A DNA stretch of 40,832 nt from an uncultured Parabacteroides sp. (lineage in GTDB: Bacteria > Bacteroidota > Bacteroidia > Bacteroidales > Tannerellaceae): contig NZ_CAJJWO010000047.1 in assembly GCF_905196875.1 (NCBI RefSeq), forward strand, positions 1 to 40,832, given 5' to 3'. The notes beneath the pieces were generated by a model. It did not search any database, had not been told where the DNA came from, and worked only from the letters and a program-made list of their open reading frames with translations. Numbering within the stretch: position 1 is the first letter of the stretch; every line of letters starts with the position of its first letter. This document shows, piece after piece, positions 16,513-23,898 of this stretch. The position numbers and the translations under genes were made by a program.

Positions 16513-17703
16513 TTACTTAATACCTAATTTTGTTTTGATTGCTTTTGGCAGTGCATCTTTATGGACAACAATCGTCATTGTCTTATAAGCAACGAACGGT
16601 TCGGAAGCATACCAGGTTCCGTTATATTTATTGTCTGTTCCCCATGAGTTCTTTACCATATAGAACTTTTTACCGTTCTGGTCTTTTGCAATACCGTAGA
16701 TCAACATACCATGGTCGTCAGTTGTCTGATAGTTATCGTAATCTTTCTGACGCATTTCCTGAGTGATAGTCAATTCCTTGCAACCCGGTTTTTCAATCAT
16801 CTTACGGATTTCAGCCTCCTTTTCAGACTTGCTAAGGCCAACCCATTTGTCCTGGTCTGAACCAGAAGTCTCCATAGAAGCCACATCGGCAGCAATAGCA
16901 ATACCATTACGTGTAAATCCTTTTTCACTTACGTCGGAAGCCCATGCGATAGAATAACCTGTGTTGATGGCATTGTCCATCACCTGCATCAGTTCATCCA
17001 ATGGCAGGTTGTATGACAGATCCCAACGCCAGTTGTCCTGTACTTCAATTGGGAATGCAGTATAGAACGGCTGGTGTGTGTAAGAAGTCAAAGAGATATA
17101 ATCATCGATATTCAATCCCAGTTCCTTACCGAAGCTTTCCGGAGTATATTCTTTTCCGTTATAAGTGAATTTTTCGGGAACGGCTCCCAGGTAAGAATCG
17201 ATAATTCCGTCGAAACCTTTCTTCCAGGCAGTAGACAATTTACCGTTCGGGTTCTTGATAAGTGTATTTACATAAGAGATTGCCAGACTTTCCAATTCAC
17301 CATGTACATGCTGATCTTCACCATACTGCAATCCGTTCATTACTGATTCGGGAACGGCACCATAATGTTTGGTTGCATAAAGCACGTCACCGAAAGAACC
17401 TCCCTGTGCAAAGTTTAAACAACCGTGCAAACGAACGAACTTATCCGCCTTATCTTTATATGAGTGGCTTACCACGAACATTTCAGAAAGATCATACTCT
17501 CCTTTACCCTGACGCAACAGTTCAGCTTCCAGGAAGCCGATACCGGAGAACGACCAGCATGTTCCTGTACGGTTCTGATTCTTAACCGGAGTTATTTTCA
17601 ATTCTTTTACCGGAGTAAATACATACTCTTCTGTCTCCTGTGCCCCTACTGAAGTAGAAAGCATACAAGCCAACATTAAGCTGGCAACAATAAGTTTCTT
17701 CAT
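16513..17703 (-). CDS. secreted C1B cysteine peptidase (aminopeptidase C / bleomycin hydrolase type)
   Basis: 396 residues with a signal peptide ending about residue 21 (TSVGAQ). All papain-family catalytic residues are visible: oxyanion Gln43 and nucleophile Cys49 in NQNRTGTCWSF, His331 in TTDDHGMLIYG, Asn352 in VKNSWG. The long insertion between Cys and His and the DDHGMLI form are those of bleomycin hydrolase/PepC. Classic PepC is cytosolic; this one is exported, so it likely trims peptides in the periplasm. Single-gene unit with its own promoter (-7 box TACATTTG at 17744-17751). Confidence 0.9.
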   Translation of the reverse strand: MKKLIVASLMLACMLSTSVGAQETEEYVFTPVKELKITPVKNQNRTGTCWSFSGIGFLEAELLRQGKGEYDLSEMFVVSHSYKDKADKFVRLHGCLNFAQGGSFGDVLYATKHYGAVPESVMNGLQYGEDQHVHGELESLAISYVNTLIKNPNGKLSTAWKKGFDGIIDSYLGAVPEKFTYNGKEYTPESFGKELGLNIDDYISLTSYTHQPFYTAFPIEVQDNWRWDLSYNLPLDELMQVMDNAINTGYSIAWASDVSEKGFTRNGIAIAADVASMETSGSDQDKWVGLSKSEKEAEIRKMIEKPGCKELTITQEMRQKDYDNYQTTDDHGMLIYGIAKDQNGKKFYMVKNSWGTDNKYNGTWYASEPFVAYKTMTIVVHKDALPKAIKTKLGIK

Positions 17704-17743
17704 CTTTTATTTTCGATTTTATTAGCAATTATACATTTTATCA

Positions 17744-17775
17744 CAAATGTACGGGTTTTATTCCAATCCGACAAT
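17744..17775 (-). promoter_or_regulatory. promoter of the C1 peptidase gene
   Basis: Minus-strand TACATTTG (17744-17751) fits TAnnTTTG; ATTG at 17772-17775 gives a -33-like element with a 20-bp spacer. The leader to the ATG at 17703 is about 35 nt. The rest of 17704-17846 is AT-rich with nothing else recognised. Confidence 0.55.
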
Positions 17776-17846
17776 TACTTCTTATCTATAAGAATGTTAC
17801 ATAGATTATGAATTATCAATTGTAAAACATTTGTACGATTAATAAA

Positions 17847-17874
17847 GCCCGGAGAAGGAAACCCAACTCCGGGC
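17847..17874 (-). terminator. terminator of the hicAB operon
   Basis: GCCCGGAG / CTCCGGGC, perfect 8-bp stem, 12-nt loop; on the minus strand followed by TTTATTAATC. It lies 24 bp beyond the hicB stop. Confidence 0.7.
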
Positions 17875-17898
17875 CGCCAGATTAAATACAAAGTGTAA

Positions 17899-18303
17899 TC
17901 AAAAGCGTATCTGAACCTGACTAAACTCTTTTCCGAAAGCATGAATACTATTCAATATCTTTTCAGATGTATCTTTATTCGGGTTTCTATAACCATTGGC
18001 ATAATTCCAAAGCTGTTTCTGGTTGACACCCGTTATTTCTTTCATACCTGCAAAGGAAATGAATTTCGAATAATATTTCAAGAAGCCGGACACGTCAAAA
18101 GTAAATTCTATCTCATATTCTCCTTTTAACAGTTCCGGTAATTCCTCATTTGCTTCTCTATACAGTTCCAAGCCTTCCAGTAGATTTTCTTTTGTTTCTT
18201 CTACCGTATCACCAGCACCGTATACACCGGGCACATCTTCTAACCATGCCCCGAACTGATCCTTACCACCAGTTATGACCGCTTTTAACAATTTACTTTC
18301 CAT
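17899..18303 (-). CDS. hicB: HicB-type antitoxin with C-terminal HTH
   Basis: 134 residues. N-terminal partial RNase-H-like HicB fold (1-70): FGAWLEDVPGVYGAGDTVEETKENLLEGLELY, the usual D-x-P-G-x-x-x-x-G-x-T pattern. C-terminal helix-turn-helix (about 80-125): the segment FAGMKEITGVNQKQLWNYANG reads like an XRE-type DNA-binding domain. The protein should neutralise HicA and repress the operon. Downstream partner of hicA, order toxin-antitoxin, with 40 bp between them. Confidence 0.88.
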   Translation of the reverse strand: MESKLLKAVITGGKDQFGAWLEDVPGVYGAGDTVEETKENLLEGLELYREANEELPELLKGEYEIEFTFDVSGFLKYYSKFISFAGMKEITGVNQKQLWNYANGYRNPNKDTSEKILNSIHAFGKEFSQVQIRF

Positions 18304-18343
18304 ATTCTTTGATGTTTTTTAATTACAAAGTAAAGAGAGGGGC

Positions 18344-18520
18344 TTAAAGCCCCATCTCCTTTTCAATCTTAAGCCGAAGTCCTTCGGGAATCTCTTTAGA
18401 ACTGTGAAAAGGTACTGGATACCTTTTGCCATTCTTTTCGTAGATTACATGACTTCCACTTTTGCGAACCTCAATCCAACCTTGCTGAACTATGGTTCTG
18501 TGAAATTCTCTGTACTTCAT
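18344..18520 (-). CDS. hicA: HicA-type mRNA interferase toxin
   Basis: 58 residues, the typical HicA size. Compact dsRBD-like fold with the catalytic histidine in SGSHVIYEKNG (His24) and the KRYPVPFHSSKEIPEGLRLKI closing segment. HicA cleaves mRNA independent of ribosomes until bound by HicB. First gene of the operon. A palindrome GGGGCTTAAAGCCCC (18340-18354) sits at the hicA stop codon and might adjust the toxin/antitoxin ratio. Whether the pair belongs to the chromosome or to the adjacent prophage cannot be decided from the window. Confidence 0.88.
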   Translation of the reverse strand: MKYREFHRTIVQQGWIEVRKSGSHVIYEKNGKRYPVPFHSSKEIPEGLRLKIEKEMGL

Positions 18521-18549
18521 AATTTCAAATATCGCTTTTGATTACATTA

Positions 18550-18580
18550 CAAATGTAAGAAATATTTCTATCACTACAAA
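18550..18580 (-). promoter_or_regulatory. hicAB promoter
   Basis: On the minus strand TTTG (18577-18580), a 19-bp spacer, then TACATTTG (18550-18557): an exact Bacteroidetes -33/-7 promoter. The leader to the hicA ATG is about 24 nt. Confidence 0.7.
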
Positions 18581-18602
18581 ACATTTCGATAGAAATATTT
18601 CT
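18558..18602. promoter_or_regulatory. paired palindromic operator of hicAB
   Basis: The 12-bp palindrome AGAAATATTTCT occurs twice (18558-18569 and 18591-18602). Together with the flanking ATC/GAT they form a perfect 15-bp inverted repeat separated by 15 bp. One copy fills the -33/-7 spacer, the other lies just upstream of -33. Likely bound by the HicB HTH. Confidence 0.65.
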
Positions 18603-18630
18603 ACCGTTATCGTATTTAATATTTACACAT

Positions 18631-18655
18631 AAAAAAGAGCGTCCAGATGATCGCT
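18631..18655 (-). terminator. weak terminator on minus strand
   Basis: On the minus strand GAGCG-ATCATCTGGA-CGCTC is followed by TTTTTT. The stem is only 5 bp. It would stop leftward transcription leaving the prophage. Confidence 0.4.
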
Positions 18656-18823
18656 CCCCCAGACACCCAAACTTAACTCATTACATCTTCTACATAAAAT
18701 GCTGTTTAGACTACTTAATATGTTGTTTATAAACTTATTTGGTTGTCTACATGATTTAGGATGATAGTTTAATATTAATCTTTAAATTTGATCCATACAG
18801 CTGTACATTATAATTAAAAAAAA

Positions 18824-18831
18824 TAACTTTG
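18824..18831 (+). promoter_or_regulatory. -7 box of the PixA-like gene
   Basis: TAACTTTG fits TAnnTTTG, predicting a start near 18837 and a 30-nt leader. A palindrome TACAGCTGTA lies 18 bp upstream, where a -33 box or regulator site would be. Confidence 0.5.
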
Positions 18832-18868
18832 CTTTCCGTTTTCCGGTTAGCAGTAAAACTTAAAGAGT

Positions 18869-19282
18869 ATGGATAATTCAGTGAATGCACTTAATAGCAT
18901 TGATATTATTATTATTGTTGATGTTGTCGGTGCGCTGGCATCGGGTAACCTGAGTAATAATGTATATCTTGTTGATACAAACAAATATATGGGTTCTTGG
19001 AATCAGGGACAGTGTGAACTCTATACAGTGTGCCATGACACTCAAAGAATCAATTGGAGAGTAGTTCCCATTAGCCCAAATACTAATGTTTCAATAGTAA
19101 AATTTACCGGTGAGATTATCACTAAACAGGTTTGTGTTCCTACCAAGCAGGGGGAAATTGATGACGAATACTGGACAGCCCGAATGCAATCGAGAGGAGC
19201 TAAAACTACTTATCAATATGCGTGTGTGTTGTCTATGAATGGTAAAGAAATGACATTTGATCCGTTTATCCAAGTGATTTAA
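18869..19282 (+). CDS. AidA/PixA-family inclusion-body protein
   Basis: 137 residues with no signal peptide. The layout matches the AidA/PixA family (Xenorhabdus PixA crystalline inclusion protein; Ralstonia/Burkholderia AidA): IDIIIIVDVVGALASGNLSNNVYLVD at the N-terminus, ELYTVCHDTQRINWRVVPI in the middle with NVSIVKFTGEI, and SMNGKEMTFDPFIQVI at the end. Known members are abundant cytoplasmic lectin-like proteins; AidA is quorum-regulated; their purpose is poorly understood. Here it is the only plus-strand gene in the prophage region, at its rim after the tail genes, with its own promoter and hairpin, the usual look of a cargo (moron) gene. Family call is confident; role open. Confidence 0.8.
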   Translation: MDNSVNALNSIDIIIIVDVVGALASGNLSNNVYLVDTNKYMGSWNQGQCELYTVCHDTQRINWRVVPISPNTNVSIVKFTGEIITKQVCVPTKQGEIDDEYWTARMQSRGAKTTYQYACVLSMNGKEMTFDPFIQVI

Positions 19283-19310
19283 TTTATTTGCCAAAGCAAA
19301 ATAATAGACA

Positions 19311-19352
19311 GGGGGCATGCATCATTCACAAAATCTAAGGATACATGCCCCC
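19311..19352. terminator. hairpin between convergent PixA-like and SGNH genes
   Basis: GGGGGCATG (19311-19319) pairs with CATGCCCCC (19344-19352), 24-nt loop, with partial further pairing outside. No strong T-run on either side, so function as terminator is likely but not certain. Confidence 0.55.
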
Positions 19353-19406
19353 GCCTGTTGGATATATAAACTCCACTCACAGGCAAGACGGCTTTCTATC
19401 TGGATG

Positions 19407-22064
19407 CTAGCCTATTTTTTCGATCTCGACAACGTTTAACATGCAACGCTTGCTTGACTGAGTGATATCAATCTTTATACTTAAGACTCCATCTGTGACA
19501 ATCACATTTTCAAATACAGTCAGTGTATCTGTGTTATCAATAATCTTTAATGGATTCTTTTGCATTGAATTTACTTCGATCAGTACTCCTGATGAGTCAG
19601 CAATATAAGATATCCAGGGCGCTTTACTTGATACATTAGTAAGAATACCGATCCTATAGGTGCCGTTTTCCATATCGGATATTGTCAAATAACCATTACT
19701 TGTTTCAGTCGTTCCTGACGTTATCAAAACCCCTCTTTCTAAGAACTTATCTGGATAAATACCACTATCATCACCTGTTGTAGCTCCAATTGTATTGGCA
19801 TAATTAAGTCCACCCTTACCATTAAGACAGATTTTTCCTATTGGGATATCTGAATTGACTGCTGTTGTATTCTTAAGGTAGACTTTTGTTATTCCATCTT
19901 CAACGGCACCGTTATCGTTAAATCCCCAATTAAAGGATAAAATAGTTTTATCAGTAACAGGAGGATCAGGAGTATTCGCTTTAAAGTTGCAGATAACATC
20001 TTTGTTTGCTTGTACATTAGTTACTGTTCCCGTCCCCGACATTGTACCTACACCAGTCCCCGAAGTAACTCCAGCCCAACTTTCAATGACATAACCATTT
20101 TTAGCATTAGCAGTCATTGTAGCTGTGCCACCTTTTACTACTTCCTGACTAGCTGGCGTTACGCTACCATAGTCAATATTGTTGCTACTAGCTGATACCA
20201 TGTATTTAGTTTCAACGGGAGGATCAACAGATTTAACACAAAACTCTACTATTATCTCATGGTTGGCTTGTACATTGCTAAATATATAACTCGTAATCTT
20301 CCCTTGTTCTACACCATCGATTTTAACAGAATAGACTTCGTAGCCGGATGCCGGGATTATATCGACTGTAAGTGAACCGCCTTTGATTACTTGTGTAGAA
20401 TCAACCGGATTTGTCGTACCAAATGATGTGTCAGCATTTGCATTAACAATACTGATATTATAATAGACATCAGTAGTACTCATAGGTACTTTGATCGACT
20501 TTATCGGAGGCTTCGTAAAATACTGATTTTGTAACTCCTTCGCTACATATCTTCCTACAAGTTCCATACCAGCATCAAAGTTGGGATGAGTACCATCAAA
20601 GGTATACCACTGACTATCCCAGCCGTTATCTTTTCTTGTATTTGAATAATAAGACAAGCCACTGCGATTATGTACATCAATGTAACCACATGACAGGAAA
20701 TCAGCCACTTTTTTACAGGCATTCACTGTATTTTCAAAAACATTTTGTCCTCTACCACCGCTATTGGCCATCGGGCTTAAAATATAGATTGAAGTATTCG
20801 GGAACCAATATAAAAGAGCCTCAATAGCCCATTTATAAGCCGAATAGAATTTTTTACGGATATCCCGAAGCGTATTATATTTCTGCAACTGAGCACTATC
20901 TGACAGATCATACAAATCATAGTCTGTGTCAATAAACTGCGAATACATACAAGTCGTCCAATCACCTACTATCGATGACCACATCGGATCAGGGTGAGTA
21001 GTATGACTGTTATTTGTACCTATCATAATCGCAATAACGTCTGGAATAAACTCAGAAGCCGTACCTTTGTACATCTTATAATGATTAATGACCGAGTACA
21101 CCTGATTAGAGAGAACGTTGTTATCACCTCCCCAATCTACCTTGTTGGTTTTTATTGTTGTCGTACTTTTATCAGTACAGGTTGCACCACCCTGCGCGAT
21201 CACCCGACTATCAGGAGACAGTTTTAATAAGCTCTTAGTATATTGACACCAGCTACCTACCGCTGGGCTATCTATACTGCCGCCTCCTGAGCTAGACAAA
21301 GAGTCTCCCAAAACAAGCATCTTCTTTCCTTTTAACGGAAACAAATTTATTTCAGACAATTCATTATGTATTGGAGTCAAGTTTACATTCAATCCTGACA
21401 GCTGTTCAGATGTAAGATTAAGGCTGATACGGGCCTCTTCTATCATTGAATCTATTTCTTCTTTGGAATATACCTGACCGGGAGATAATTTGCTGGCAAG
21501 AGCATCGTAGAAAGTTTCAGGATCTATCTTATCTTTGATCTTCCCTACCTCTGCTTTGTCTTCTTTCGTAAAGTCGCATTCGGACAACCCTTTACCCTCT
21601 ACTACATCAACTTTTTCCTTTAATTTATCGTCAACCTCTTTACGATTGTAGTAATCGGATAAATCAACATCCCCGGTGCCTCCTATTCCATCGGGGTTCT
21701 GGTTAACCTTCCCGGTATACTCTATTGTTCCGTCGTCCTCCTGTTCGCTGTAGGGGACAATCGTAAACGCTTCGGTAAAGTCTACAGCGTAATCGCGCCG
21801 GCCTGTCTCACTATCTGGATCGAGCTTCGACCAGAACACAGATACACCGTATTTTCCTGTCTTCTGATTCTCTTCTGAGGAGTATTGCAGACTAATAATG
21901 TTGCCTTCTACTTTAAAGGCTTGTTCTGTCCGACTATTTGAGTACAGATGATGCCATGTCTCCACCTTCATGTCTTGCGCTCCGGTAAAGTTTGCCGGGC
22001 TTCCGTCCTTCATTACGATTGAGAGACGAAGAAACAGGTCTGTGTTTATTCTTTTTCGTATCAT
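19407..22064 (-). CDS. phage tail-associated SGNH hydrolase with InlB-type repeats
   Basis: 885 residues. N-terminus (1-105) is a beta domain like those that attach to phage baseplates, then a linker with DYYNRKEVDDKLKEKV (138-152) seen in tail fibres. Residues about 245-515 form an SGNH/GDSL hydrolase: block I VLGDSLSS with nucleophile Ser255, block III GTNN (349-352), block V DGTHPN with Asp490/His493. Then two InlB/Flg_new-like beta repeats (about 535-610 and 613-690; TNPVDSTQVIKGGS and VTPASQEVVKGGT) and a C-terminal beta domain (700-885) that may bind carbohydrate. SGNH enzymes on tails are usually esterases that deacylate capsule or O-antigen. Last gene of the late operon, one nucleotide after the spanin stop. 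Substrate not known. Confidence 0.82.
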   Translation of the reverse strand: MIRKRINTDLFLRLSIVMKDGSPANFTGAQDMKVETWHHLYSNSRTEQAFKVEGNIISLQYSSEENQKTGKYGVSVFWSKLDPDSETGRRDYAVDFTEAFTIVPYSEQEDDGTIEYTGKVNQNPDGIGGTGDVDLSDYYNRKEVDDKLKEKVDVVEGKGLSECDFTKEDKAEVGKIKDKIDPETFYDALASKLSPGQVYSKEEIDSMIEEARISLNLTSEQLSGLNVNLTPIHNELSEINLFPLKGKKMLVLGDSLSSSGGGSIDSPAVGSWCQYTKSLLKLSPDSRVIAQGGATCTDKSTTTIKTNKVDWGGDNNVLSNQVYSVINHYKMYKGTASEFIPDVIAIMIGTNNSHTTHPDPMWSSIVGDWTTCMYSQFIDTDYDLYDLSDSAQLQKYNTLRDIRKKFYSAYKWAIEALLYWFPNTSIYILSPMANSGGRGQNVFENTVNACKKVADFLSCGYIDVHNRSGLSYYSNTRKDNGWDSQWYTFDGTHPNFDAGMELVGRYVAKELQNQYFTKPPIKSIKVPMSTTDVYYNISIVNANADTSFGTTNPVDSTQVIKGGSLTVDIIPASGYEVYSVKIDGVEQGKITSYIFSNVQANHEIIVEFCVKSVDPPVETKYMVSASSNNIDYGSVTPASQEVVKGGTATMTANAKNGYVIESWAGVTSGTGVGTMSGTGTVTNVQANKDVICNFKANTPDPPVTDKTILSFNWGFNDNGAVEDGITKVYLKNTTAVNSDIPIGKICLNGKGGLNYANTIGATTGDDSGIYPDKFLERGVLITSGTTETSNGYLTISDMENGTYRIGILTNVSSKAPWISYIADSSGVLIEVNSMQKNPLKIIDNTDTLTVFENVIVTDGVLSIKIDITQSSKRCMLNVVEIEKIG

Positions 22065-22065
22065 A

Positions 22066-22431
22066 TTATTTCTTTCTTTTAATAAGCCACAACATCAAAA
22101 CAAGCAACGCCCCTACTCCGATCCACATTAACGTCTCTTGATACCATCGAAGCCGGTTCACCTCGACGATCTTATCAACTGGGTACGGTACCCGGATCGT
22201 GTCTTGTATAAAGATCGAGTCACGAAAGAAACGATCTTTATAAATTATCTTGTACTTCTCTAGCCACACCGTATCGCCTTTTACAGCAAAGTACACAGAG
22301 TCATACCGGTAGATTGAGTCACGTAGATAGCGATCCTGATACTCGACACGAACGGACTCGACCGGGACATATACTGTTTTCGTACATCCGATCAGGCAAA
22401 ACGCTATACATATATATGATAGGACTCTCAT
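22066..22431 (-). CDS. candidate unimolecular spanin (lipoprotein with C-terminal TM)
   Basis: 121 residues from the ATG at 22431, which overlaps the preceding stop as ATGA; an ATG 4 codons upstream also exists. Lipoprotein signal MRVLSYICIAFCLIGC (Cys16), a charged, beta/coil ectodomain rich in Asp/Arg/Tyr (20-95), then one C-terminal membrane helix (about 97-116, MWIGVGALLVLMLWLI) ended by KRKK. An outer-membrane lipid anchor at one end and an inner-membrane helix at the other is the definition of a u-spanin such as T1 gp11 (131 residues). It follows directly after the muramidase-like gene. No sequence similarity to T1 gp11 is claimed; the call is by topology and position. Confidence 0.55.
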   Translation of the reverse strand: MRVLSYICIAFCLIGCTKTVYVPVESVRVEYQDRYLRDSIYRYDSVYFAVKGDTVWLEKYKIIYKDRFFRDSIFIQDTIRVPYPVDKIVEVNRLRWYQETLMWIGVGALLVLMLWLIKRKK

Positions 22432-22838
22432 AGTAACCCCCATCCCGCGATCACGTCTGACATATTGGCCTCTCTCCCATTCTCGACCTTAGACATACCG
22501 GCCACTATCCGGATCATCTGCTCCCGGTCATTTGCATTGATCGGATCATCGGGCCCGATCCCGGTGTAGGAAGACACAAGCGAAACATAAGCGCTCGTGT
22601 TGTTCTCGTTCTCCGGTGCCCACCGACCGATCATTTTCCGAATCGTGGTTAGGCTATACTTCCGGTAATAATTCGACAGGATCTTAAACACAGCACGATA
22701 GCCGTGAGCCATCGTTTTAAATTGTTTGAACTGTTGATCACGGCTAGGGTTCACCTCGCCCTGGAACACGTCGCTATTACGTCTGATGTTACCGGGATTG
22801 TTGTTGCGCAAGCCCCGGGGTAATTCTTGCTTTCTCAT
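22428..22838 (-). CDS. phage muramidase-like protein (putative endolysin)
   Basis: 136 residues. Opens with RGLRNNNPGNIRRNSDVFQGE, the signature of a prophage family often annotated structural protein P5 or lysozyme-like, followed by FKTMAHGYRAVFKILSNYYRKYSLTTIRKMIGRWAPENEN, which resembles a lysozyme-fold helical core. No signal peptide, so export would need a holin. Start ATG overlaps the upstream stop (ATGA) and its own stop overlaps the spanin start. The position before a spanin-like gene supports a role in wall degradation, although catalytic residues cannot be named with confidence; a virion-associated wall hydrolase is the alternative. Confidence 0.6.
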   Translation of the reverse strand: MRKQELPRGLRNNNPGNIRRNSDVFQGEVNPSRDQQFKQFKTMAHGYRAVFKILSNYYRKYSLTTIRKMIGRWAPENENNTSAYVSLVSSYTGIGPDDPINANDREQMIRIVAGMSKVENGREANMSDVIAGWGLL

Positions 22839-23215
22839 TCTTCATCCTCCTTTTTTAATGCCGATCCTCTCGGCGGTTCTCTCTTTGTACATGTCTTTAC
22901 ATCGCATCGATCCCACACGGCTTCTTTGTAACGTAATTCTAATTCGTAGTACTTATGTATCCAGTTCAGCTTATCGGCCTGTTCGTTTCGTAATTCTACA
23001 TAAAGAGCATCTATCTTTAAATCACGCTGCGTTACACGCTCTTCTAACCAGCCGACCTGGCTCTTTTCATTATCGATCTCTAAAGCATCGGCAGCAGCAT
23101 CCTCCTTCCGAGCATCAGTCTTGCGGTTCAGCCATGCCCTGACCCCCCACTTTACCCCCTCTATCCCTCCCATCGTGCCGACGATTGTTATTATGTCCGT
23201 TAGTTCTATGTTCAT
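22835..23215 (-). CDS. small membrane-tethered coiled-coil phage protein (holin-region)
   Basis: 126 residues. One weak hydrophobic segment near the N-terminus (about 6-28, TDIITIVGTMGGIEGVKWGV), then a long charged helix likely to form a coiled coil (40-95) and a C-terminal CDVKTCTKREPP motif. I recognise this architecture as very common just before the lysozyme-like gene in Bacteroidales prophages, but its function is not known to me; class-III-like holin or holin regulator is a guess from position. First gene after a hairpin at 23300-23331, and start of the ATGA-coupled lysis run. Confidence 0.5.
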   Translation of the reverse strand: MNIELTDIITIVGTMGGIEGVKWGVRAWLNRKTDARKEDAAADALEIDNEKSQVGWLEERVTQRDLKIDALYVELRNEQADKLNWIHKYYELELRYKEAVWDRCDVKTCTKREPPRGSALKKEDEE

Positions 23216-23265
23216 GCCTTGCTTTTTTTAATTATTGTTCTACCTTTGTATTTACTAGTATGGAT

Positions 23266-23283
23266 CTTTGTACTAATACAAAG
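23266..23283. repeat. inverted repeat ahead of the lysis genes
   Basis: CTTTGTA-CTAA-TACAAAG, perfect 7-bp arms, with another CTTTGTA at 23244-23250. Possible operator or small hairpin in the 121-bp gap before the lysis run. No convincing minus-strand -7 box was found beside it. Confidence 0.35.
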
Positions 23284-23299
23284 ATTTAGTTTTAAGGCG

Positions 23300-23331
23300 T
23301 CCGCCTCCCTGCTGTGAAGTTCGGAGGCGGA
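23300..23331. terminator. hairpin between membrane protein gene and lysis genes
   Basis: TCCGCCTCC (23300-23308) and GGAGGCGGA (23323-23331) pair perfectly, 14-nt loop. It lies 6 bp after the stop of the multi-pass protein gene. No clean T-run on the minus strand, so it may be a partial terminator or processing site. Confidence 0.5.
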
Positions 23332-23336
23332 GTTGT

Positions 23337-23894
23337 TTATAATGAGTGCAATAAGCGATTGATCAGGATCGCTAACCCCGAATATGTCGCACCTAGTGCG
23401 GCTACCTCTACAAAAAACATCGGCTTTGTCTGCATGAACCGGTACAGGAACACACCTTCTTTTTGTCGGGCGATAGCAACAATCGTATAAGTTAGATAGA
23501 CTCCCCAGACCGGTAGTAATACCCACCAGCAATTGAGAGCAACCCACACCTGGGAAAAGCCGATACACATTACCGCCCCGGATACATGTACTTTATGTTG
23601 GAACGGATCGCGTGCGTAATCAGGGGCACAACCAACCATGATCATACCGATCAGGGCCAGGAATGCGAGGAACTCGGTGTCCGACCGGCTCACCTCTAGG
23701 ATCGCTGGCATAAGCAGTAAAGGAGTCAGCCACATACTGAACCGAAACCACCACTTATGAGCTAACGCATAAAACGTTGCGCTAATCGAGTAAGGAACAC
23801 CCTGCCCTTTGATGCACACAGCACTGGTGTAAAGACTGATGGCAAACACTGAAAGGATCGCCAAGATTGATAAGGCTATTAATAATGTTGTCAT
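23337..23894 (-). CDS. multi-pass membrane protein of the prophage
   Basis: 185 residues with about five to six membrane helices (about 1-25, 50-70, 76-92, 104-118, 120-140, 155-180) and short loops; conserved-looking polar stretch CAPDYARDPFQHKVHVSG in the middle. No recognised family. It sits between tail genes and the lysis run, and similar membrane proteins occur at this place in other Bacteroidales prophages in my recollection. A holin is possible, though it is longer and has more helices than common holins. Host-envelope modification or superinfection exclusion are other possibilities. Confidence 0.45.
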   Translation of the reverse strand: MTTLLIALSILAILSVFAISLYTSAVCIKGQGVPYSISATFYALAHKWWFRFSMWLTPLLLMPAILEVSRSDTEFLAFLALIGMIMVGCAPDYARDPFQHKVHVSGAVMCIGFSQVWVALNCWWVLLPVWGVYLTYTIVAIARQKEGVFLYRFMQTKPMFFVEVAALGATYSGLAILINRLLHSL

Positions 23895-23898
23895 ATCG

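Larger units (their letters stand above)
18603..18868. other. AT-rich gap between hicA promoter and PixA-like gene
   Basis: No coding region is seen. It contains a short terminator-like hairpin on the minus strand (18631-18655), a 10-bp palindrome TACAGCTGTA (18796-18805) and the -7 box of the PixA-like gene. It may hold the left prophage junction, but no repeat or tRNA identifies an att core. Confidence 0.4.

Noticed and set aside
18603..18868. Left attachment site of the prophage
   Set aside because: Plausible by position, but the other end is outside the window and there is no tRNA or duplicated core to anchor it.
23212..23568. ORF of 118 codons spanning the hairpin gap before the lysis genes
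   Set aside because: It runs through the terminator-like hairpin and inverted repeat and overlaps a membrane protein gene in another frame; composition is unconvincing.
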